DNA of 64,000 bases from Flammula alnicola. Taxonomy: Eukaryota > Basidiomycota > Agaricomycetes > Agaricales > Strophariaceae. This document shows, piece after piece, positions 50,385 through 63,788 of this stretch. A program made the translations under genes and the position numbers. How positions within the stretch are numbered: position 1 is the stretch's first letter; every line of letters starts with the position of its first letter. Under the pieces are notes generated by a model. The model did no database searches and was not told the origin of the DNA. It saw only the letters and a list, made by a program, of their open reading frames with translations. The DNA lies in NCBI GenBank assembly GCA_015499995.1, contig JADNRV010000024.1:1-64000 (forward strand), given 5' to 3'.

Positions 50385-51356
50385 GATAGCAAGTCTGGAG
50401 GTGAGATGGGAAGTGCTGCGGTGTAGAAAAGTCTCAGAATGCGAAGAAGGATTTGTGTCCTAAACAGCACAATTGCTTGTCAGTGAGCTGGACGACTTGA
50501 AGGACGTTAACTATCGCCTACGCGGGTAGGAGAAAAATGCTAGTGGGAGATGAGAGACCTGGGTTATGATCAGAGAACTGGGAAGAAGAGTTGCATTTAT
50601 AGCCCTGGGATTAGATGTCATCGTCCATTTTGCTGGCTGGAACCGTGAGGCTCGCCTCGAGGCGTGTTATTGTTCCCGAGCCCTGGAGATACCAAGAACA
50701 GACTTAATGTCCGTACTACTTCAATTCTTGTTCCAACACAATGTTCATTTCTATGTGAAATACATCAATTTATTCAATGTACAACTTCACCTTGTACGAA
50801 GAATTGTTATAGATTCTTCACCATACAACAGTCCTGTTTAATTCCTTCCAGAAAAGCTCGATCGTTTTTCTTCTAATTTTTTTTTGTTGCCGCCGCCCCG
50901 TACGGCCATGTCGGGACATGTGGCGGAGCCACGAGGATGTCAGCCAGAAAACTCGCCTTTGCTGCGTTTTCGAGGATCTATGAGACACGTATCAGGATTA
51001 GATGTCACTCCATCATCGTATCTTCGAAGATCACACAGATCAGACAATCCACGCCTTTACAATAGTACCTCGCAAGGCTATTCATCATCGCGAACAAGCT
51101 CGGGACACGTTCCAATTGACCATCACGCTCCGTGGTCGTGAAGCTATGCATCGATTACGACTGCCATGATGAGGTCAACTGATTGGACCAAGAGAGATCC
51201 CACGTTGCCCAGTGGTCTGAGGGCATCATTTGAGATGCAGATGTTCCTCGAACCACATTGCGCGCCCCATGTCCATGCATCCTGTAAGATGGATTTCAAG
51301 TCTTTTCAAGTCTTCATATCCGAGTCTGTGGTGGCCGGTTGCAAGAGGAAATCAAA
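50385..51356. other. Intergenic stretch with one doubtful frame
   Basis: Frame 50908-51141 on the plus strand (starting MSGHVAEPRGCQ, Ser/Arg-rich) is open for 77 codons and follows a T-run, but has no motif or splice support. The rest holds nothing recognisable. Confidence 0.35.
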
Positions 51357-52828
51357 TTAATTTCCAAAACCGAACCAATGACGGAACAAAAGACGAAGCC
51401 ATTGAAGAAGTGTGATGTTCCCTCCACCGCCTGTCGCATTTCCAAGTTGTCCTCTGGCCCCATGACCACTGGTTTGGCCTCCTCCGCCACTCCCACCAGG
51501 AAGGAGATTGCTGTCGGTCTTTCGTTCGGCGATCAGACGGTGGATATCGGGGGCGCAATCGTCATACAGCCGCCCAATTTCAGCCTCTCGAGTATAATAT
51601 GCGCGACGAACTGCGTAGGGCGCCAATCCATTGTACTTCCGGACGAGTGAATTGAGCTCGGCGACCGCTGTATCGTGGTAGCCCTTCTCTTTCGCGACCC
51701 ACTCGGAGTCTCGATGCCTTTTGATGTCTTCGAGCGTAAGTTTGTTGAGAATCTCTGGTGGGTGCTCCATTACTAGGACTCGCATAGTCCGTCGAATCCA
51801 CGCCGCGCGTAAAATTTCCCTGAAGTTGTTGACAGTTGTTTCAAGTTCTGTAGGGGGTCGAGTTAAATAAATAAGGACCACTTAAGCCAGGAAAAAATTC
51901 TCGCCCATTTGAACGTCTACCCAAGGCGGAGCTGCGTTATTTCGCTGCACGATTCGGTTCATCAGGAACTCTTCGCGACCAATGAAGGGGTTGTATTCTT
52001 CCATGAACGAACTATCGGCTGCCCTCTGCCTTTCACCGTGTTGAACAAGCCTGCTTTTCGGGCTTTCTAAAATAAATGTCAAGATGAGGCGGACAATAAA
52101 TGATTATAAACGCACCTCTATCTTATCCTCTATTAAGCCATTCCACCCCTTCATGCTAACAGGATTCGGTCGCCCAATAGGCCCACGAGGTCCCTTGATA
52201 CCCAGACGATAATCCAACGTCGACTCCCGAGCTTGTGTCAGTCTGCCCGCCTGCTGAGTTCGCTTCCTTTCCTCCCTCTCCAGTCTACGCGCTCGATCAT
52301 CTAACGGAGATGTGGTCGATTTTTTAACCGAGACAGGCGGGGGCATTTGGGCGACTTTGATGGAAGATACGTCATGCGAAGGTGCTTTAAACTGAGTATG
52401 CCATGGTTGATGACCTTCGCTCGATGGTAAGAGGGGTTCGGTAGCCCACGAGCCAGTGGTAGGTTGTAAGTTGACAGAAGTCGAAGAAGGCGAGGACGTT
52501 GTAGGAGGTTCGACGTTAACGACTCCAAAAGCTGGGGCAAGCCTAGGTGGATTTTGTTTCAGCTTTTGCTCGGCGGACTGGATCGTCCCTGTGCGAAGCG
52601 GTTTGTATTTGTCGACAAGCATCCGCAGAACCGCATCTTTAATGCTTTCTTCTCCGGTCCAGTTCTCATGTGCTGCTCTAGGACGGATATCGTGCAGATT
52701 TGGATGCTTTTGCGGCTTCTTCGGCTTCCTCTTTCGCTGCGTCTGCGAAAAGCTTTGAGCTTGCACTTCCGGGGGTCCACTTTGTGACGAAGAATTCTGG
52801 TTCTGGCGAGTTTGGCGGACGTATACAT
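51357..52828 (-). CDS. DUF1992 protein, DNAJC28-like (two frame breaks, GC-AG intron)
   Basis: Fungal counterpart of DNAJC28: a DUF1992 domain, thought mitochondrial, function poorly known. Exons 52828-52116, 52066-51905, 51847-51357. The N-terminus is basic (MYTSAKLARTR, RKRKPKKPQKH). DUF1992 shows WNGLIEDKIEKARKAGLF, then NPFIGREEFLMNRIVQRN, APPWVDVQMELETTVNNF and ILRAAWIRR. The tail is Gly-rich. One-base losses near 52797 (AAA run) and 52023 (G run) break the frame; with both restored the exons make 1368 nt, 455 residues. The second intron begins GCGAGA rather than GT; its CTACAG acceptor and the VDVQ-to-ELE join are otherwise perfect. No J domain is visible in this protein. Confidence 0.8.
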
Positions 52829-53208
52829 GGATGTTGGGTCTATGTGTGACAGATCTTGTGGTGAAAGATGGTTGAACGAGGGTTAAAGGCCTTATACAAG
52901 TGGTTGCATACAGAGAAGAGATTTTGTGTTTGTTTCTGTTCGTTTGGATTGGAGTTACCAGGAATTGAAGTCAATTGAAACTCCGCCAGTACTCGTTCAA
53001 GGACACCGTCACGGCGCGAGCTTGGATCCTGCCCTTCTGCACCTCCAAGTCTTATCTTACTCACGACGAATTTGCTACTTTTGAACACCCTTCATATCCG
53101 TATCCATTCGAGGTCATAATCACACAGAAACTCTCAATTCACCTCCCTCCGAACTTGGCTTTTCTTAGTCTCGTAAGGTTCGGGGAAACCAGTGTTCGCA
53201 TATCGGAG

Positions 53209-54807
53209 ATGTCTGTACTCTTCGAAACGTCACTTGGAGATATAGTCATCGACCTTGAGGTGGAAAACTGCCCTAAAACGTGCGAGAACTTCCTCAAGCT
53301 ATGTAAAATCTACTATTACAACTTGAACGCGTTCTTCAATGGTAGGTTTTTCTGATTATTCAACGTCAGTGATCATGTTCTTATTCGTCACCTCCAGTCT
53401 CGAAAGATTTCCTTGCCCAAGCTGGTGACCCAACGGCCACAGGAACGGGTGGCGAATCCATTTGGTCCTTGTTGACCTCCGAATCATCATCCCACCCTCC
53501 TCATCGCGCTATTTCCCTCCAGAAATTCTGCCGAAATTGAAGCATACAAAAGAGGGACGGTCTCCATGGCCGTGGCACCTGGTTTGGAAGGTCAAAAAGG
53601 CGGCTGCGGTAGTCAGTTCTTCATCACACTTGGTGACAACATCGACTATTTGGACGGAAAACACGCGGTGTTTGGACACGTCGTAGAAGGCTTCGATACC
53701 TTGGACAAGCTGAACGAGATATTTGTGGACCAGGATGGACGACCATTCAAAGATGTACGAATAAGGCATGTCATCATTCTTGGTACGCTCTTTTCAATCT
53801 GACATTTTTTATTTGGAAGGCTCAATGAATTGTTGCTTTATAGACGACCCCTTCCCTGACCCTCCTGGTTTGGTTAAACCCCCATCATCACCAACGCACC
53901 CACCGGACAATTCAACTCGGATTGCCGAAGATGAAGACCCTCTTGCAACCCTTCCAGAGGAAGAGGAAGAACGTATTCAACGCGAAAAGGCAGCAGCGGC
54001 ATCTGCTCTCACCCTCGAAATGGTTGGCGACCTTCCTTTCGCCAATGTTCGACCGCCGGAGAATGTGTTGTTTGTTGCAAGTTGAATCCCGTAACACGGG
54101 ATGAGGACCTGGAACTAATCTTTTCACGGTTTGGCACAATCATGAGCTGCCAAGTGATTAGAGACAAAAAGACCGGTGATTCCCTCCAATATGCTTTATT
54201 GAGTTTGACAAGCGAGAGGATGCCGAACAGGTAAGGTTTTGGTACCTACTCTCCTCCTTTAACCATGGCTAATAAAAGTATAGGCTTACTTTAAAATGCA
54301 GAATGTCCTTGTGGATGACCGCCGTATTTGGGTCGACTTGTAAGTGTATTTCCGTCCTGAACGGCGAGCCAATTGATATAGCGATCACTATCTTTTTACT
54401 AGCTCGCAATCTGTTTCAAGATTGAACACGCACTGGTCAAATGATATCGCCAGAGGTCCGAAACGCAGCAAGGGCATAGGAGCATCAGGTTTTGCTGGTC
54501 GAGAAGATCTGGAGCAGACTCGCCGCTATCGGGACGAAGACCATTTCAGCAGGCGTTCCGGAGGTGGCTATGGCATGGTCTTTGATGTCCCATCTGATCA
54601 CGGCGCCGAGCGTCGTCGAAAAAGAAGCCGGAGCCGTGACCGGGACGCAGAGTTTCACGGGAGCACCGTCAGAAACGGACAAGGTCTCCTCCTCCTTCAA
54701 AGCCTAAGGACAGCGGCCGCGACAGAGATAGAGGCCATGAGCGAGAACGACGAAGATCGAGGAGCAGGAGCAGAGAGAGACGCTCTGGTCGAGATGGGCG
54801 GTACTGA
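53209..54807 (+). CDS. Cyclophilin-RRM protein, PPIL4/Kin241 type (five frame breaks)
   Basis: Peptidyl-prolyl isomerase fused to an RRM, a nuclear protein linked to splicing and transcription. Exons 53209-53341, 53398-53782, 53844-54230, 54284-54339, 54403-54807. The cyclophilin domain starts [16 protein letters not shown] and has [13 protein letters not shown], then after intron 1 [19 protein letters not shown], later [12 protein letters not shown] and [11 protein letters not shown]. The linker is acidic ([14 protein letters not shown]). The RRM reads from ENVLFV through [20 protein letters not shown] and [18 protein letters not shown]. The tail is RS/RD-rich ([20 protein letters not shown]) and ends GRDGRY. 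One-base losses lie near 53470, 53556, 54076, 54197 and 54660-54685. Restoring five bases gives 1371 nt, 456 residues, the expected PPIL4 size. Error is far more likely than decay. Confidence 0.85.
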
Positions 54808-55050
54808 TTGATGTTTGTCTGTGTTTGTGCTGTGGTAGAATCTTCAGAGCGTTAACGACGTCAACAGGTTCCCAACTCTCCTATTTCAATCAGCTGTTCG
54901 CCGTCCTTATATACAGTACAGCCAATGTGACGCCATATTCCCTTTTGCTCTGCTCCGCATGATCATCGATATATAAGTCAGCCTCCAGCCCCAACTACTA
55001 ATGGCTCTTCCCAACGCAACTCAACACTCAGTACTCAACGCCCTACCATC

Positions 55051-55904
55051 ATGACCCTTTCAAACTACCAGTTCGACTCTGCGGACGCTGACGTTATTCT
55101 GCTAACAACTGAAGCAGAGTGCTCGACTGAATTTCACGTCCACAAATGTATCCTTGCCGCAGCCTCTCCTTTCTTTTACGACATGTTCTCGCTTCCTCAG
55201 GAAGACACAAGTTTCGTCAAGAAGCTGCCCATTATCCCTGTCTCCGAAACTAGTCATGATTTGGACACCGTCCTACGATATGTCTATCCCGTCCCGAACC
55301 CATCATTAGTTCACTGGATGAACTCGCCGCCGTCCTCGGAGTCGCCATAAAATATGACTTTATCACAGCGATCACTACCCTCCGAAAACTTCTTATCTCA
55401 CCCCAATACCTTCAATCATCCCCGATTCGCGTCTACGCTATCGCATGTCAATTCGAGCTCGAAGAGGAGGCCAAGGTCGCGTCGCGGCACACATTAAACG
55501 TCAGCCTTCTCGACGCCCCACCATGTGAAGAGTTGAGGTACATCTCCGCATACGACTACCATCGACTGTTGGCATTGCATCGTCGACGGTCGCTTGCGGC
55601 GCTCAACCTTATAAAGGTACCGGTAGACCTCAAGTGCATGCATTGCAATTCGTCCGCATTCACTATGCATGACGCGCCGAAATGGTGGTACGAATTCGAG
55701 CGGAAGGCGAAGGAGGAGCTGGCCGTCAGACCAGCGACGGATGTCATTTTTGGGATGGAATTCCTGTTCAACGCGGCTCAGGCGTCTGGCTGCACCCGGT
55801 GTCCGGAAAGCGTTCTCGACTCGTGGAAGTTCCTGCAAAGCTTGAAGGAGGCTATTGACGCAGTTCCATCGACAGTGACGACGAAACATGACGACGTATT
55901 GTGA
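55051..55904 (+). CDS. BTB/POZ domain protein (one frame break)
   Basis: BTB/POZ adaptor of the kind abundant in mushroom genomes; partner and function unknown. Single exon. The BTB fold starts YQFDSADADVILLTTE, with FHVHKCILAAASPFFYDMF and LDTVLRYVYPVPNPS. A one-base loss near 55311 interrupts it; the continuing frame reads LDELAAVLGVAIKYDF and IRVYAIACQFELEEEA. The C-terminal part has YDYHRLLALHRRR and a CMHCNSS...CTRCPES cysteine pair set. With one base added the gene is 855 nt, 284 residues. Confidence 0.82.
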
Positions 55905-56690
55905 CAGGTTCCCCGGTTGATGGATATTTTGGACTTTGGAGATCATGACATGGGCGCAGGACTGCAATAACGTATGATCGTACACTATAATTCTTAATCT
56001 ACCGCGTATATAGTCGATATACAGTATACTGCTCTGGTATATTTAGTAGTATATATAATAGTTACAACAGATTACTTTTCTCTTTCAGCATGTTGATGCT
56101 CAGGAGTCGGTACTTGTGGAATCCTGGCTGTTCACAGGGTGGCCACATGGAACACAAAGCCTGGATACAGCGACATCATGCGTCGAAACAGCAAAAATAG
56201 ATTCTAGAACACAGCACCCAAGATAACCTCCAGATCTCTGTGCAATTAACTTCATCCATCGGCAGCGAGACGAAGCAGGACGAAGCTTGATTGAAAATCC
56301 TAGGAATTGGCCCTCGGCCCCTAATGTACGACTTTATCTCAACTCAGGGGTACATTGAAATTCAAACCGATAAGATAAGATAAGATTACGGACCCGCGAT
56401 CCGAGTCCGTATGCGCGCTAATTCCCTTTCGCTATTCACTTTTGCCCTTGTTGAATCTCGTCCTTGCAACTACATTATCTCGCATTAACGGAGAGGTATA
56501 TGTTTACTTCTTTATAATAGCACTCTGCTTTGAGAGTACCTCTAGAGCTTATTGAGATTTTTCAAGTCCAAGATCCTTCCGACGTGCTTCGAAAAGTCAC
56601 GATAATGGATTATATAACTGCATAAATAGCCGCATAGATAGCGATATTAACCCTTCCTCTCGCACCACTACCACCATCATCTCGCACAAC
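55905..56690. promoter_or_regulatory. 3' flank of the BTB gene and promoter region of P5C dehydrogenase
   Basis: About 790 bases without a gene. AT-rich with TATATA words near 56040-56060 and a TATTAACC-type stretch near 56640. The dehydrogenase start codon follows at 56691. No specific regulator site can be named. Confidence 0.35.
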
Positions 56691-58740
<2,050 letters not shown>

Positions 58741-59153
58741 ATGCAGCAACAGTCGTGCTGCAAAGACAAAAGTTGAATTTCTATCTGCTCTGCGGACTTG
58801 GATACTATGAGCACGAGAGCATGTAGCCATACATAACCAACGACTTGAAGTAGCCCGTGTATAGTGTGTGAAGGGTATAGATGTTTTCATATTATGGTTA
58901 CGTGTAGACCGTCAAGTTTGGTAGCACTGGAAGGATCTTGCAACCCTCGTGAATAAGGTGGAGCTGGCACCGAGGTCCAATTTGTCCAGCTCGGCAAGTT
59001 ACAAGCAATACATCTCTATATCTGTGAATGGTGGTCCATCTGGATTGGAATCGTTGAAATTAAACTGGCTTCTGGGTTCGGGCTAATCTGCGGACAGAAG
59101 TCGCGGTTGGAGGATAACAATGGACAAAAGTACACGTCCCTTCAGGAGGCAGA
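58741..59153. other. Intergenic, no gene
   Basis: 3' flank of P5C dehydrogenase followed by unique sequence up to the dispersed repeat at 59154. Nothing recognised. Confidence 0.35.
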
Positions 59154-59335
59154 CTGTAAGGCTGACAGTCACAAGCTCGATCACCCTTATAAGGCAATCT
59201 CGGTCTCTTCTGGCTTCATTTTCTTTCTTCTTTCCTGTACCATGTTGTCATTAGCTCTCCAATACGCACATGTTGTCCTTTCCGTCCTGGCTCCTGAGTC
59301 CACTCGCCCAGTGTGGACCGTAAACGGTCTTTCAC
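59154..59335 (+). repeat. Dispersed repeat, copy B (TATA-bearing), upstream of the HNH gene
   Basis: Matches copy A at 21485-21671 in the same orientation over about 182 bases. Shared words include CTGTAAGGCTG, CCTTATAAGGC, TTAGCTCTCC and CTCCTGAGTCCACTCGCC. The TATA sits about 230 bases before the HNH gene start codon, so the repeat may supply that gene's core promoter. Confidence 0.65.
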
Positions 59336-59418
59336 AGACGTTAAGTGTCTGACGTCTGAATCACATAACTTCGATTCCGAGACTTGAGTTCGACATCGAC
59401 CTTGTTTGCGAACCACCA

Positions 59419-60431
59419 ATGACCATGGCCAGAACGCCCCTTCAGCACTTTGCATTGCCCCTCCCGTCGCAGCCTCCTTTCGGCGACTACGCTCATACCA
59501 TAGTATCTGAGACCTCCAATACCACGGCGTTCGACAAAGGGCTGGCACAGAGAGATTCTCACGACTCGAAGCACAAATGCATTGTTTGCGGACGTAAGAA
59601 GTACCTCAACTGCGCGCACATAATACCAAAGGTCGAAGAAGAAACTGTGCGTTTGTAACTTTTACATTGGGTAGATGAAAGCTGACCGCAAAGGCAGTGG
59701 GCGGACCTTCGCCAACGGGGATACGTACCGAACCAAGCGAGATCTGTCGAGCACGAGCCGCGAAATGGCCTGAGTCTATGTCCATATCACCACAAGGGAT
59801 TTGACGGCTTTGGATATTTTATTCGTTACATGCCACAGGTGTCTACTAATTGTACTTCAAGTTATCATGGGCCTGCTCTTTCTCACGTATGGTTTAAATT
59901 TTATTCTAGATCGAGAAATTTGTGTTCGTGAACTTTAGTAGGGACCCAGAGGACGAACAATATCATGGCAAGGCCGTTTTTCTCGACCCTGGACATCGCC
60001 TGTGCCCAATGGCCAACGTCTTTGTTATCCACGAGATGAGAGTCCGCGGACGTTGGCCTTTCCTCTTAGACCGTGATATCGCTGAAGATCCTGAGTCGAT
60101 GGACTGGCTACTAGCATCTGGTGGTGGTGGCGTTGCTGTCGAAGATACCAGCCCAACTAGGACTGCTGCTCCTTCTAATATCCTGGCTGCTTCAGGGATA
60201 TCTAGTGGTGGCATCGAAGTTCGTGATCCTGTAGATCCAATAGATCCAACAGCCAGTCAGACAGCAAAACCCGGGCGGATTCGAATCAGCCTTGACAGTT
60301 CTACCATTGAGCAGATTCTTGCAGCTTCTCGAGCGTCGGCATCTTGGAAGGTCTGTGAAATTGAAGGCACATCTTGGGAAGGCACTGCAGATGAGAACGC
60401 AAGAAAGTATAGGGACATCATGGACATTTGA
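59419..60431 (+). CDS. HNH_2-domain protein
   Basis: Contains the HNH_2 nuclease-like zinc motif common in mushroom proteins of unknown role. Exons 59419-59646, 59698-59838, 59910-60431; 891 nt, 296 residues (start at 59425 equally possible). Motif: KCIVCGRKKYLNCAHIIPK supplies the C-x2-C knuckle and the H of the first strand; after intron 1 come EPRNGLSLCPYHHKGFDGF (Asn and final His residues). The part after this is a beta-rich FVFVNFSRDPEDEQYHG region, then a Ser/Gly-rich linker, and a final segment SWKVCEIEGTSWEGTADE. Core nuclease residues look present, but this subfamily has no proven nuclease activity. A dispersed repeat lies directly upstream. Confidence 0.85.
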
Positions 60432-60893
60432 TGATAGCACACTGGCAGAACAAGTTCATATTCGCATAATTGTTATGTATAATCACCATAATTGAAATGT
60501 AAAGAGTTGATGGGAGCAGCATCCAACAACCTGACTGTCAGTTGTTATTATTACCATTCGAGCCGTGCTCAGAAGAAGGGGGAGCGTACCCCGAGGCCAT
60601 AAGGATCACGGGCGCTAAGATAACGCCCCTATTCATTGTCAATTTCAAATGCCGAATTCAGTGTCCATCCCATCCTCAGTAACGATGGCCTAGGTGACGA
60701 CTCAGTCATACTTCGAGTATACATGTAAATAATTCCAATATTTTATCGATATTCGCCATACATCATTACCCGACTGTCGCTACATGTACATGAAAAAAAA
60801 AGTTCAAGACTGGGATTAGAAGATCTGATTCGTTACTCGGTCAACCAAGCATAATTAGTACCCCTACAGGATATTGGGAGTTCTTGACTAAAT
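60432..60893. other. Intergenic between convergent genes
   Basis: 3' flanks of the HNH gene and of the minus-strand coiled-coil gene; AT-rich near 60710-60800. No frame of note. Confidence 0.35.
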
Positions 60894-62277
60894 TCAACGG
60901 CAAGTGTTGTCGTTGACAAGCCATATACCCCATATACCATGCTGTCCCTGGTCGGCAATTCAAAGAGTCGTAAGCGAAGAATCTACCAAATTCGTATCTC
61001 AAAAACTCACCCAATTTACGCAGGAAGTAGGCCCGCCATAATGCATACCACCTATATTCGCCGGCGTAGTACTGCAGATAACTTCCCAATTGGCGTCATC
61101 TGGGAGATTCTCTAGTGGTGCTTCATGACGCTAAATAATTCGAATTTTGAGTAGAAATAGAAAACTGAAGAGGAATTACTGACGCGAATTCCGGACTCAA
61201 CGCATCCCTGAAACATAAAGTAAGCAACTCCTGAAGGTAAGTACGAGCGACTACAAGGCAAACTTTACCTTGTCTTTAAAGTAGCTCCACCATGGACTGC
61301 AGGACGCCTCGTTGACATCCACTTGCCAGTGCCCAGTAGCTCGTCCGCAAATGCCCTGTGGCCATGAACTCATGAGCGCAACATTCTGTCAATTAAAATT
61401 TACGGATATGGCGCGCCTGATTTTCGCAGTGATAAGGAAGCCATTCCTTGCCGTGAATCATTACCGACTTCTTCGAACACTCCTCAATGGCGTCAAATCC
61501 GAGGGGGACGTGGGCAAGGGTAGCGGTGTATTCCTTCACGCCGTAGCGCAAGCAATTGCGAGGCTCCAGGCCATCCCAGGTGATTCTCTCTCGCTTTCTG
61601 ATTTGTTCTCGTCGTTCCTCCTCGATCCGTCGGGCGTGTTCCCGTCGTTCCTCTTCGATCCGTCGGGCGCGTTCCCGTCGTTCCTCCTCGATCCGTCGGG
61701 CGTGTTGCTCCCTCTCCCGGGCCCATTCCCGGCGTTCCGCTTCCATGGATGTACGCTCGGCCTCCCATCTCACCTCGCTCTCCGTTCTCCTGGCCTCAAT
61801 AAGAATTATGTCCCTGTGCATTCTGAGCTGAAGTTCCTCGTGTTCTTGCGTCTCCGCGGCCCATGCCTGCCTAATGATGGTGCGATCGCTCTCCTCCCGG
61901 GCCCACTGACGGCGAATGCTGTCGTGCCTTGCTGCGTTTAGTGGCTCGTTCAAGAAATATCCTAGGGCAGCACCGAAAGTCAAGAGACTTGCGATGTAAA
62001 AGATAATCTTCGACGGTCCCAGTTTCTCCTCTAGCCTCGTGTGAATCTGCCCTAGTTCAGTTGTCCCATACCTCGAATTCGGGGCTCCAAGGAGGCTCTC
62101 ATTTTCTCCGCGCGCTGCCCATGCACCGAGAGAAGGAGCCGGGCAATGGCAATATGCTGTAGCCCGCTGACCCGGATATTGTGGCTGATGATAATGTGGC
62201 CTGTAGGTGCACATCAACGTTCGGAATAATGGGCAAAGGGGCTCAGCACCAATTCGGCACCTACCCATCGGACCCAT
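60894..62277 (-). CDS. Membrane-anchored coiled-coil protein with C-terminal Cys-rich domain
   Basis: Resembles an uncharacterised mushroom family. Exon 1 (to 61417) encodes TM helix KIIFYIASLLTFGAALGYF, a long Arg/Glu coiled coil with three 11-residue repeats (HARRIEEERRE), and WDGLEPRNCLRYGVKEYTA with VMIHGKEWLPYHCENQ. Then exons 61385-61269 (GHWQVDVNEASCSPWWSYF), 61207-61184, 61130-61011 (NWEVICSTTPANIGGMHYGG) and 60947-60894 (HGIWGIWLVNDNTCR). The Cys-rich domain, split over five exons, is probably extracellular or luminal with disulfides. The 31-base gap between exon 1 and the next (61416-61386) has no GT donor and is too short for a normal intron. The start is uncertain: ATG at 62277, 62268 or 62214. 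Confidence 0.65.
61611..61709. repeat. 33-bp in-frame minisatellite, three units
   Basis: Three units at 61611, 61644 and 61677 encode, on the minus strand, the 11-residue coiled-coil unit HARRIEEERRE with small changes. Unit length preserves frame. Copy-number variation would lengthen or shorten the coiled coil. Confidence 0.85.
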
Positions 62278-62915
62278 CAAAGCCAGCTGGAGAACCTCGG
62301 GACATGCTTTCGTCCAATGTGTAGTTTGGAGGATCGAAGGAGAAGGAGGAAAGACGACATGGCGGACAATCAACGTCAACTGTCAAGTCGGCCGGCCGGC
62401 GGTCGTCCTTTCAAGTCATACACTGATTGGAGATCTAAGTCACACATAACAGGTGTGACACAGAGCAAGGTCTATGTGACGAAGAAATGCGAGTGCGACT
62501 CTAAGTCGTTCACTTCTACGTCGCGCCCGCATTTCGTCCGTCCCGCGCTCAGCTGTAACCCGCCCAGTACCACTATGTCGTAGCACGTTTATGCAATATC
62601 TCGTCATTTTAGACTCGAACAGGTTATGGGCCCCGCGCTCTGCGCGATCTCTTTTCTCTCTAAACAAACATCCTCCACCGGAACAGTCTGTTCTCGCCGT
62701 CGAAAGATTGACCTCTTATATCAACACCAACGCCTAGGCCGACTCACGAATCGAATCCAACACTCTACAGACACACTATTGCTAGTTTCTGGTCCTACAT
62801 CTCATCTCCAGATCTCGCCATTGAATTCTCTTGCGAAACCTCGCTATCTCGCCCGGCTTGTTCATCGTCACCACATCACCCGCAACTTTGTACATATATT
62901 CAAGTTTTTCCAGGC
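62278..62915. other. Intergenic between divergent genes
   Basis: Promoter regions of the coiled-coil gene and of the gene starting near 62916. GGCCGGCCGGCGG at 62391-62403 is GC-rich. No supported gene. Confidence 0.35.
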
Positions 62916-63788
62916 TTGCCGAATCAAGGCAGAACCCCATCTTGTTGGCTCCGGTCGCCCTACTTCATCAGTGTCTTGCCTGTACCTGACTTCAATTTTG
63001 ATCACCTTACCTCGTCGACTTCAGTCGCGTTACCTCGATTCCGATTGCCTTACCTCGATTTCGATTGCCTTACCTCGACTTCGGTCGCCTTACCTCAAGC
63101 TCCATTATCCTATGTCGTCACGCCATCAGCTATACCTACAATACCTCTCTATCCTTGCCTCGACTCTCAACAGGTTCTACAATACTTCCTACCTAGTCCC
63201 TTCATCGGCGCAGACTTGCCCATCCCCAAAGGCGAATCTTTTCTGTACCCTCCCGCAGTTATGGCGAAACTGAAGAAATGGGAGTATATTCCATTATATC
63301 ACTTCATGAACGAAGGCCTAGATGCTGTGGACTTTAACCCCAGCTCCGAGAACAACAACATCGGAAAGCTAATCAAGAATGACGATGGTTCCATCGAGTG
63401 GACTGACGTCGCATCTTCTCGTTCCGCGGCGAGTGTTAAAAAGGACAAAGATATTTCTATTAACGACTTTTGCATAGCAACTCCACGGTTCATTCGCACA
63501 ATGTGTGATGCTTCTTGGCCTGAAGACCGTGTCACGATGTTTACCTTGTTCTGGGATGCTGTCCAGCGCCACGACTGGCGATCTTCCCGTGTTGTAAACG
63601 AAACAACTGCGCTTATGTGGTATCAAGACGAAGAGCGCCAGAAATGGCATGCTCATGCTAGTACCGCTGAACCTACGACAAAGCTGTACAGTCTCGCTGT
63701 GATAGACGAGTCTCGTCTCCAGAAGACCTTGCTCAAGGTTGAGACGGCAGAATGCGAGCACATTTTCTTGCAAGCTGAGATAGAAAGG
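62916..63788 (+). CDS. Lineage-specific hypothetical protein, first exon (continues beyond window)
   Basis: Open frame from 62916 to a GTGAGT donor at 63789; further exons must lie to the right. The conserved-looking part starts with LPSPFIGADLPIPKGESFLY and YPPAVMAKLKKWEYIPLYHF, then ASVKKDKDISINDFCIATPR, FIRTMCDASWPEDRVTMFTLF, and ends in a coiled segment QKTLLKVETAECEHIFLQAE. I recall similar KKWEYVPLWYF-type domains in many mushroom proteins, some next to retroelements, but cannot name the family. The region before residue 80 is built on the 20-21 bp repeat at 63005-63095 and may be untranslated; ATG 63261 is an alternative start. Confidence 0.5.
63005..63095. repeat. Degenerate 20-21 bp tandem repeat
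   Basis: About four units of TTACCTCGATTTCGATTGCC with C/T and G/A changes. Lies in the 5' part of the open frame at 62916, encoding DFDCLTS-like repeats. Confidence 0.75.
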
